64,000 nucleotides of DNA. It comes from Micromonospora musae (GTDB lineage: Bacteria > Actinomycetota > Actinomycetes > Mycobacteriales > Micromonosporaceae). Within the stretch, counting starts at the first letter, position 1, and each line of letters starts with the position of its first letter. Made by a program: the position numbers and the translations under genes. The notes below the pieces were generated by a model that saw nothing but the letters and a program-made list of their open reading frames with translations, did not search any database and was not told the origin of the DNA. Positions 17,444-23,910 of the stretch are shown here, one piece after another. The stretch lies in contig NZ_RAZT01000022.1 in NCBI RefSeq assembly GCF_003626635.1, forward strand, positions 36,503-100,502. The letters are read 5' to 3'.

Positions 17444-17848
17444 GTGCTGTGCCTGACCTCCCGGCTGAAGGGACTTGTGATCATCAACGGTTGCAACCAC
17501 CACCCGGCCGACGTCGCGGCGACGGCCGAGCGGGCGGTGCCCGTCGCGCGCCCCAGTCATGTCGCGGCGTTCGCAGTGCACGCACCGGATGGAAAGGGCC
17601 CGGCGCTGATCATCGAGGTGAAGCCGGCGCACGTCTGGCGGTTCGCCGCCGACTCCGCGCCGTGGCAGGGTGCGGGCGGCGCTCGGCCGGACCCACGAGG
17701 CCGGACCACACGAGGTCGTGTCGTCCGGCCGGAAGTGATCTCCAGGGCCGTCAGCGGCAAGCTCCGACGGCGGGCCTGCCGTCAGCGTCACCCCGCCGGT
17801 GGACTGAAGCGGCTGCCGAACCTGCCCGGAGAAACGCATGCCGGCTGA
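17444..17848 (+). pseudogene. Relic of a fatty-acyl-AMP ligase (FAAL) C-terminal domain
   Basis: The frame reads SRLKGLVIINGCNHHPADVA, the counterpart of the FAAL hinge (GRxKDLIIxxGRNHYPQDIE), then AAFAVHAPDGKGPALIIEV, and ends with VSGKLRRRACRQRH, the counterpart of the SGKxRRxACR lysine motif. The ~300-residue N-terminal adenylation core is absent, and the stretch between the two landmarks is shortened and scrambled. It overlaps the KAS III start by 11 nt. FAALs activate fatty acids for polyketide or lipid assembly, so this is probably the remnant of a FAAL/KAS lipid locus. Confidence 0.7.
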
Positions 17849-18857
17849 GCTGTCCACGCGTGGCCCGGCCGGCGCCCGCATCCTCGGCGTCGGCGCCTAC
17901 CGGCCGGCGAGGGTCGTACCGAACTCCGCGATCTGCGAACCGATCCAGTCGAGCGACGAGTGGATCCAGCGGCGCTCGGGCATCGTCAGCCGGCGATTCG
18001 CCGGACCCGACGAGACCGTGATCGAAATGGGGGTGGCCGCCGGACGTCAGGCCCTGGACCGCGGCGGCGTCCCGGCCGAGGAGGTCGACACGGTTCTGGT
18101 CGCGTCGATGTCGTACCTCTATCAGTCGCCGCCCGCCGGGCCGCAGGTCGCCCACGGTGTCGGTGCGACCCGGGCGGCGGCGCTGGACGTCGGTGCCGCC
18201 TGCGCGGGCTTCTGTCACGCGCTCGCCGTGGCGGACTCCCTGGTGCGCGCCGCCACCGCGCGTCACGTCCTGGTGGTCGGTACCGAGCGGATGAGCGACA
18301 TCATCGACCCGACGGACCGGTCCACCGCGTTCCTGTTCGGCGATGCTGCCGGGGCGGTGGTGGTCGGCCCGGCCGAGCGACCCGGCATCGGTCCGACGGT
18401 CTGGGGTTCGGACGGCGCGAAGAGTGGCCTCATCGGCCATCAGGACTCCTGGCTCGCCGCCCGGGACAAGCCTGACTACTGGCCGACCATGCGGATGTCC
18501 GGGCGGGAGGTCTTCCGCTGGGCGATCGAGGAGATCGCCGAACTGGCCGGTCGAGCGGTCGCGGCGGCGGGAATCCAGGTGGCTGACCTGGCTGCCTTCA
18601 TCCCGCACCAGGCCAACCTGCGCATCATCGACCGGCTCGCGGCCGAGCTCGGGCTGCCCGAGTCGGTGGTGGTGGCGAAGGATGTGGCGACGGCGGGCAA
18701 TACGTCGGCGGCCTCGATTCCGCTGGCGATGGAGACGCTTCTGTACGGCGGTGGCGAGGCTCCGGACGGCGCCGCGTTGATGGTCGGATTCGGCTCCGGG
18801 CTGTCCTACTCCGCGATGGTCGTCGACCTGCCCCCGGTCGTCTCGGCACCTGACTGA
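17838..18857 (+). CDS. 3-oxoacyl-ACP synthase III (FabH-like)
   Basis: A 339-residue KAS III enzyme of normal length, starting at ATG 17838. The Cys-His-Asn triad is complete: Cys122 in AACAGF, His257 in IPHQANLRI and Asn288 in AGNTSAAS. The C-terminal glycine loop GFGSGLSYSAMVV is also intact. It condenses an acyl-CoA starter with malonyl-ACP. Unlike housekeeping fabH it is not beside other fab genes; its neighbour is the FAAL relic, so it may be a leftover of a specialised lipid or polyketide cluster, or a duplicate fabH. Confidence 0.92.
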   Translation: MPAELSTRGPAGARILGVGAYRPARVVPNSAICEPIQSSDEWIQRRSGIVSRRFAGPDETVIEMGVAAGRQALDRGGVPAEEVDTVLVASMSYLYQSPPAGPQVAHGVGATRAAALDVGAACAGFCHALAVADSLVRAATARHVLVVGTERMSDIIDPTDRSTAFLFGDAAGAVVVGPAERPGIGPTVWGSDGAKSGLIGHQDSWLAARDKPDYWPTMRMSGREVFRWAIEEIAELAGRAVAAAGIQVADLAAFIPHQANLRIIDRLAAELGLPESVVVAKDVATAGNTSAASIPLAMETLLYGGGEAPDGAALMVGFGSGLSYSAMVVDLPPVVSAPD

Positions 18858-19065
18858 CCGACACCCCGACCGATTCCCCACTCACGCTCCCTGATCGGTG
18901 TGGGGACGGGCCTGCCGGTGCTGCTCGACTCACCGGGACGAGCCTTCTCACAGGCCGGCGATCGAGACGTGCATCCTCGGTCAGCCAGAGTGGTTCCATC
19001 AACCGTCTGAGGCCGACGTTGGGTGGACATCGTCATCACCGCCAGGCCCGATACCAGCGCCCGAG

Positions 19066-20028
19066 TCACGGCGACGGCGAGACTGCCGCGCCGAAACGGG
19101 CCGCGACCGCCGCCACGGCGGCACGGAGTTCGGGGCCTTCCTCCACCGAGAAGTCGAACGGGACGGCGGCCAGCCACTCCTGCGCGTACATCGCCGGGTT
19201 TCCGGTGCTGCCGACCAGCACGCATCGGTCGCCGTCGGGCTGGAGACGGCCCATCGGCGGCCGGATCCACGGCGCCACCTGCTCCCACGGCGCGTGGAAC
19301 ACCACCCGGGTCGGGTACTTCCAGCCCGCGCCGAGGTGCTCCTCCAGCGCGGCGACCGGATCCAGGTCTTCGGGCGGCGTGAAGACGTCCGGGGTCTGCC
19401 GTACGGCCCGGACCCGGTCGACCCGGTATGTGCGGACGGCGTCCGCGCGGTGCGAGTGACACAGCAGGTACCAGCGTCCGTACCGCACCACGACCGCCCA
19501 CGGGTCGACCTCGGCGTCCCACTCCTCACCGCTCTCACCTCGGTAGGTGAGCACGACGCGGCGCCGGTCGGCGACGGCGGCGATCAGGGCGCTTGTGGTG
19601 GCGGGATCGGGGCGGGCTGAATGCCGGTCGGGGGTGGCCGCAGCGTACGTCCGTAGCGCCGCCGCCTGCCGTCCGACGCTCTCCGGGAGCGCCCGGATGA
19701 CCTTGCCGAGCGCCGAGCCGACCAGGTCGTCGGCGTCGATGGCGTTCGGCTGCCCGTCGAGCACGGCCATGACCAGGCCGAGGGCCTGCTCCTGACTGAA
19801 GACCACCGGCGGCAGCCGGGTACCGCGGCCCAGCCGGTAGCCCCCGTACGGCCCGCGCGTCGACTCGACCGGGATGCCGGCCTCGCGAAGAATCCCGACG
19901 TAGCGCCGCGCAGCGCGTTCCGTCACGCCCAGGAGCGAGGCGAGTTGTTCGGCAGTCGCGCCGGGACGTTCATACAGGAACTCGAGCGCGCGTAGCGCCC
20001 GGGCGGTAGGGCTCGGACCGGCTGGCAC
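19066..20028 (-). CDS. WYL-domain transcriptional regulator (DeoR-type HTH)
   Basis: A 320-residue regulator starting at GTG 20028. The N-terminal winged helix is RALRALEFLYERPGATAEQLASLL with recognition helix TERAARRYVGILREAG and wing GPYGGYRLG. The WYL domain starts near residue 145 (RRRVVLTYRGESGEEWDAEV) and contains VRYGRWYLLCHSHRADAVRTY, where W-Y-L is present. The C-terminal WCX-like extension follows. WYL proteins bind ligands or nucleic acid. It is divergent from the hydrolase gene across 53 bp, so that gene and itself are the probable targets. Confidence 0.9.
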   Translation of the reverse strand: MPAGPSPTARALRALEFLYERPGATAEQLASLLGVTERAARRYVGILREAGIPVESTRGPYGGYRLGRGTRLPPVVFSQEQALGLVMAVLDGQPNAIDADDLVGSALGKVIRALPESVGRQAAALRTYAAATPDRHSARPDPATTSALIAAVADRRRVVLTYRGESGEEWDAEVDPWAVVVRYGRWYLLCHSHRADAVRTYRVDRVRAVRQTPDVFTPPEDLDPVAALEEHLGAGWKYPTRVVFHAPWEQVAPWIRPPMGRLQPDGDRCVLVGSTGNPAMYAQEWLAAVPFDFSVEEGPELRAAVAAVAARFGAAVSPSP

Positions 20029-20081
20029 GACGACCAGAATACCGGAAGCAGACCGTCCGGAACTGCCTCTAGGTTGACCCG

Positions 20082-20765
20082 ATGACTGCAGAACAGATCG
20101 TGCTCCTGGGCGGCCTGTGGCTCGGCGCGTCGGCGTGGACCGGCGTCGCGTCAGAGCTCGAGAAGAGCGGCCGCCCTGCGGTGTCGGTTACCCTGCCGGG
20201 TCAGGGTGACGGGAACCTGTCGGCGACGCTCGCGGACCAGGTGACCGCGGTGCTCGCCGCCGTGGATGCGGGGCCCGGCCGGTCGGTGGTGGTGGGCCAC
20301 TCCGCAGCCGGCACCCTGGCCTGGATGGCGGCCGACGCGCGGCCCGAGCGGGTCGTGAAGGTGGTGCTGATCGGCGGGTTCCCAACCGGCGACGGGCAGC
20401 CGTACGCGGACTTCTTCGAGATCACCGACGGCGTCATGCCGTTCCCGGGCTGGGGCCCGTTCGAAGGCGCGGACGCAGCCGATCTGGACGAGTCGGCGCG
20501 GCGGGCGTTCGAGGCTGCCGCGGTCCCGGTTCCGGAGGGAGTGGCCAGGGGCGTCGTACGGCTTAGGGATGAGCGGCGGTTCGACGTACCTGTCGTGGTG
20601 GTGTGCCCCGAGTTCACGCCGGCCCAGGCGCGGGAGTGGATCGCCGGGGGCGACGTTCCCGAGCTGGCCCGGGCGAAGCACGTCGACCTGGTTGACATCG
20701 ACTCCGGGCACTGGCCGATGGTGACCCGGCCGACGGAGCTGGCGCGGATTCTTGCTGCGGTCTAG
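20082..20765 (+). CDS. Small alpha/beta-fold hydrolase
   Basis: A 227-residue alpha/beta hydrolase starting at ATG 20082 with AGGTTGA upstream. The nucleophile elbow is VVVGHSAAGTLAWMAA (Ser in GHSAAG), and the catalytic His is in DIDSGHWPMVTRP near the end. There is no signal peptide, so it is cytosolic. The substrate is unknown; such short enzymes hydrolyse esters, lactones or carbon-carbon bonds. It sits opposite the WYL regulator and is likely controlled by it. Confidence 0.85.
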   Translation: MTAEQIVLLGGLWLGASAWTGVASELEKSGRPAVSVTLPGQGDGNLSATLADQVTAVLAAVDAGPGRSVVVGHSAAGTLAWMAADARPERVVKVVLIGGFPTGDGQPYADFFEITDGVMPFPGWGPFEGADAADLDESARRAFEAAAVPVPEGVARGVVRLRDERRFDVPVVVVCPEFTPAQAREWIAGGDVPELARAKHVDLVDIDSGHWPMVTRPTELARILAAV

Positions 20766-20919
20766 CCCGGGACGGGCACCACCTGTGGTGACGGCCGTGG
20801 AAGCTCGGCCTGCTGGTGCGGAAGATCGACATTTGCACTCGGCACCAGTCTGAGGACCGATCCCATGATCGACAGGTAGTTCCCGACAACGTCGCGAACA
20901 CGTTGTGCCGGCCGGCGGC

Positions 20920-21291
20920 TCAGAGGTTGGTGACTTCGACCGCTCGGGCCGGGTAACCGTCTTGTCCCGGGACTTCGTAGTGGCATCGCACCTGCTGACC
21001 CGGTGTCAGGCTCCGGAACTCGTTCGGCCCTGCGACGATGTGGCTGAAGTGCACCCACACCGTCAGGTCAACATGATCGAGGGCAACAACTCCCCACCCC
21101 TGATCGGCATGCCAGATCGTCACCACTCCGGTGTCCCGCAGGCCCTGATCACGCACAAGCGCCAGAGTATCGGCTCGATGGAGGTCGGCAGGGGGGGCAC
21201 TGACCCTCGACCAGGCACCGACTGAGAAGGCGCGCCGAGTGGTGCCCGAAGCGTCTGCCCGAGTGGTGTCCGTTCCACCTGTCGGAAACAC
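20920..21291 (-). CDS. Cold-shock-domain protein, divergent type
   Basis: The last ~68 residues are a degenerate cold-shock domain: GVVTIWHADQGWGVVALDHV (counterpart of GTVKWFNxxKGFGFI), VWVHFSHIVAGPNEFRSL (RNP2-like VFVHFS), then GQQVRCHYEVPGQDGYPARA. The aromatic residues of RNP1 are replaced by W-G-V, a pattern seen in actinomycete CSD homologues. The N-terminus is uncertain: the full frame begins at 21291, but GTG 21156 would give a 78-residue single-domain protein. Confidence 0.7.
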   Translation of the reverse strand: MFPTGGTDTTRADASGTTRRAFSVGAWSRVSAPPADLHRADTLALVRDQGLRDTGVVTIWHADQGWGVVALDHVDLTVWVHFSHIVAGPNEFRSLTPGQQVRCHYEVPGQDGYPARAVEVTNL

Positions 21292-21391
21292 TGAGAGGCC
21301 ACCGGACGTCGACGTGATCGCCGGCGCCCAGTGGCCCCGCTAGCCGATTCGCTGATGGCCCGACGTCAGTCGGAACCTCTCGCCGTCAGCC

Positions 21392-21778
21392 TCAGACCTG
21401 GGTCTGGCCGGGACACCACACCCGGGATCCGTTGTCGTTCAGCCCGTCATCGCGGATCCAGCCCCGGGCCTTCGTCTGCACGCTGACCACGTAGGTCCAG
21501 GTGTCGAGCCCGTTGATGTCGAGGGCGTAGCAGTGGTAGTCGAGTGACTCGGACATGTACACGTCGCCGACGTCCAGGCAGCGGAGGCTGGAGCCGACGC
21601 GCAGGTTCGCGGTGAAGACGGTGTGGTGGCCGCCGGTGGTGTCGAGGTCCGGCGGAGCCGCTCGTCCACAACTCCAGTGAGCCGAGGCGGGTGACGGGGC
21701 GACGAGTGCGCCGGTGGCGACGAGTGCGAACGCCGCTGCGGCGACCGTGAGGGGTCGACGGATAGCTCTCCTGCTCAA
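21392..21778 (-). CDS. Secreted SH3-like small protein
   Basis: A 128-residue exported protein. TTG 21778 is chosen because AAGGAG lies 5 nt upstream, and it gives a proper signal peptide (SRRAIRRPLTVAAAAFALVA to the Ala-x-Ala site at ASA). The mature ~95 residues have paired cysteines (WSCG, LRCLD, YHCYALD, VWCPG) and an SH3-like strand pattern with TYVVSVQTKARGWIRDDGL, where GWIRDD is the usual SH3b ending. Likely a small extracellular or cell-wall-binding protein. It is divergent from the AhpD-like gene. Confidence 0.72.
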   Translation of the reverse strand: MSRRAIRRPLTVAAAAFALVATGALVAPSPASAHWSCGRAAPPDLDTTGGHHTVFTANLRVGSSLRCLDVGDVYMSESLDYHCYALDINGLDTWTYVVSVQTKARGWIRDDGLNDNGSRVWCPGQTQV

Positions 21779-21840
21779 CGCTTCTCCTTCGATACGACGT
21801 AGGGACGCGGCCCTGTTGGCGCCGGCCCGGGCTGGACCGG

Positions 21841-21862
21841 GGTGGTCTATATATCGACCACC
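21841..21862. promoter_or_regulatory. 22-bp palindrome (likely operator)
   Basis: GGTGGTC and GACCACC flank an ATATAT core with a single mismatched pair. It lies 63 nt upstream of the SH3-like gene and 155 nt upstream of the AhpD-like gene. The symmetry and length suit a dimeric TetR- or MarR-type regulator, and the TATATA core could also overlap a -10 element. Confidence 0.55.
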
Positions 21863-21871
21863 ATGAAAGCT

Positions 21872-21893
21872 ATCGACACCTGTCAATGTCGAT
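21872..21893. promoter_or_regulatory. Second inverted repeat in the same promoter region
   Basis: ATCGACA and TGTCGAT form a perfect 7-bp inverted repeat with an 8-nt spacer, 10 bp away from the 22-bp palindrome. The pair of sites suggests cooperative control of one or both divergent genes. Confidence 0.45.
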
Positions 21894-22016
21894 CATCGAT
21901 GTCGGGCGGTGGATCAGAAGGTCATCCCGAGGAGGCCCTCACGCGCAATCAGCGGGATGGTTCTGATGAGGCAGGTAGTTTCGCTGCGAGATCGCCGACG
22001 CGACAGGAGCGACGAG

Positions 22017-22508
22017 ATGACCGATGTGAGTATCACCAAGCGGCGGGCCGACAGCTCGGCCAACGAGGACCTGACCAAGCTCGCCCGCCACGGCGCCGAC
22101 ACCTTCGGCTATCAGGCTCACCTGCGTATCGACCGCCGGCTTGCCCAGCTCCTGCGCCTGCGGGTGTCTCAAATCAACAACTGCACCTACTGTCTCAACC
22201 TCCACTACGAGGCGGCTCGCGACGCCGGCATCGCCCGACCGGTGATCGATACCCTGACCACCTGGTGGGAGACCGACTTCCACGACGACGCGGCCCGCGC
22301 TGCCCTCGCCTACACCGAGGCGCTCACTCGCGTCGCGGATGCGACCGTCGCCGACGATTTCGGTGCCCGGCACGACGCGCTCGCCGAGCACTTCTCCCAG
22401 GAGGAGATCCTCGAGATCATCGGGATCGTCATCAACATGAACGTCTGGACCCGACTCAAGATGGCCGAGGGTGCCGTCCCCGGTTTCGCCGAGCAGGCGA
22501 GGTCGTGA
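22017..22508 (+). CDS. Carboxymuconolactone decarboxylase / AhpD-like family protein
   Basis: A 163-residue protein starting at ATG 22017 behind AGGAG. The AhpD signature is visible: RVSQINNCTYCLNLHYEAAR with the redox pair CxxC and the His two residues after it plus one. Flanking helices LARHGADTFGYQAHLRIDRR and EILEIIGIVINMNVWTRLK are as in small single-domain family members. It may act as a peroxidase-like thiol protein or a decarboxylase homologue; the CxxC favours the former. The upstream region carries two palindromes. Confidence 0.88.
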   Translation: MTDVSITKRRADSSANEDLTKLARHGADTFGYQAHLRIDRRLAQLLRLRVSQINNCTYCLNLHYEAARDAGIARPVIDTLTTWWETDFHDDAARAALAYTEALTRVADATVADDFGARHDALAEHFSQEEILEIIGIVINMNVWTRLKMAEGAVPGFAEQARS

Positions 22509-22814
22509 ACCGGCTCACCTGCCAGGCCGGGTGAATGCCGCGAGCGACCAGCTCGCCGGGCTGCTGCCCGACGCCGAGCGAAGCGCGCTCGAGGACCACG
22601 TGCCGGCCCAGGCCACGCTCTGCGAACTCGTCGGCGACGGCCATTGGCGGGTACGGGCGTCCTCAGTTGCCAGACGGCTGATACAACTTGCACCGGCCGA
22701 GCAGCCTGGGCCGCCGCGTTCCCGCCGACTACGAGGCACCCTGGCGGCCTGACCACCACACCGATGGTGTCCGCCAACGCGGAGCGCGCTCAGACCACAG
22801 GAGTGTCAGAACGT
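22509..22814. other. 306-bp stretch without a supported gene
   Basis: A frame from GTG 22531 reads NAASDQLAGLLPDAERSALE and then loses protein character. It faintly recalls the start of zinc-finger anti-sigma domains but lacks their HxxxCxxC, so it is at most a relic. The rest is the promoter region of the LuxR-type gene. Confidence 0.35.
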
Positions 22815-23822
22815 ATGGACGAAGCTGTAGGCAGCCTGTGGGCGGTAGCCGGTCTGGATCCACTCGCCGGGCGGGTGTTGGAGCACCTGGTGGCCGTGCG
22901 GTCGGCGGACGTCACCGACGTGGCGGCGGCGGTCGGGGTGTCCCTGGCGGAGGCGGAACAAGCACTACGGCACCTCGCGGACTCCGCACTGGTGCTGCAG
23001 ATCGACGGCACGGCGCCGCGATGGGTGGCCGGCCCCCCGAGGTCGTCGCTCAGCGCCCTGCTGGCCCGGCGGCGAGCCGAACTGGCCCGCGTCGAGGGCC
23101 TCGTGGATCGGCTTCACGAGGTGTACGAGGCGGTGTCCGGGCCGCGCGTTGCGCACCTGGTGGAGGTGCTGGAGCGCGAGGATGAGGTGCCGGCGCGCTA
23201 CGGTCAGCTGCTGAAGGGGAGTTCAGTTGAGGTGCTGCATCTGGCCAAGCCGCCGTACGTGACGGCCTCGCAGGCGTCCGTCGGGGAGTCGGCAGTGGCA
23301 CCCGGGGTGCGGATGCGGTCGGTGTACGAGACGGAGGGCTTCACCGATGCAGTGTCGCTCAAGACGGCGCTGCGCGGGACGGGTCAGGGCGGGGAACTGC
23401 GGCTGGCGGCCCGGCTGCCGGTGAAGTTGGTGGTGTTCGACCGGGCGGCGGCTCTGCTGCCGGTGCGCGGGGACCGCCCGGCGGCGGGTTCATTGGTGGT
23501 GCACTCGCCCGCGCTGGTGGTGGCGCTGGTGGCGCTCTTCGAGAGCGTGTGGGAGCGCGCCGACCCGGTGTCGCTGGCGAGCCGACACGATGGGCCGGCC
23601 CCGGAGGGCAGTCCGACGATTGTGGAGCCGGACCTGCGTACACGGGAGATCCTGCACATGATGGCGACCGGGATGAAGGACGAGGCGATCGCCCGCGTGC
23701 TCAAGGTGAGCCGCCGTACCGTGCAGAAGCACGTGAGCGATGCGGGTTCCCTGCTCGGTGCCCGGACTCGGTTCCAAATCGCGCTGCTGGCGGCGGAGCG
23801 AGGGTGGCTGAAGAGTCGGTGA
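22815..23822 (+). CDS. LuxR-type transcriptional regulator with TrmB-like N-terminus
   Basis: A 335-residue regulator. ATG 22815 is preferred (AGGAG 11 nt upstream; GTG 22803 is possible). The N-terminal half is a helix-turn-helix read as LDPLAGRVLEHLVAVRSADV and VAAAVGVSLAEAEQALRHLA, like TrmB-type domains, followed by a helical linker and a phospholipase-D-like sensor segment (VRMRSVYETEGF). The C-terminal LuxR helix-turn-helix is EPDLRTREILHMMATGMKDE with recognition helix VSRRTVQKHVSD. Family members often sit beside secreted protease genes; here the convergent neighbour is the M4 protease, its likely target. Confidence 0.85.
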   Translation: MDEAVGSLWAVAGLDPLAGRVLEHLVAVRSADVTDVAAAVGVSLAEAEQALRHLADSALVLQIDGTAPRWVAGPPRSSLSALLARRRAELARVEGLVDRLHEVYEAVSGPRVAHLVEVLEREDEVPARYGQLLKGSSVEVLHLAKPPYVTASQASVGESAVAPGVRMRSVYETEGFTDAVSLKTALRGTGQGGELRLAARLPVKLVVFDRAAALLPVRGDRPAAGSLVVHSPALVVALVALFESVWERADPVSLASRHDGPAPEGSPTIVEPDLRTREILHMMATGMKDEAIARVLKVSRRTVQKHVSDAGSLLGARTRFQIALLAAERGWLKSR

Positions 23823-23840
23823 GGACATATCCCGAACACA

Positions 23841-23886
23841 ACGACGCGCCGGGGCCTCTCAGAAGGAGGTCCCGGCGCGCCGTCGT
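23841..23886. terminator. Bidirectional hairpin terminator between regulator and protease genes
   Basis: ACGAC-GCGCCGGG-G-CCTC pairs with GAGG-T-CCCGGCGC-GCC-GTCGT, a long stem with one bulge and a short loop. It lies between the convergent stops at 23822 and 23911 and can serve both strands. Confidence 0.7.
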
Positions 23887-23910
23887 GCATGGCGTCTCCC
23901 TAGCCGGGGA

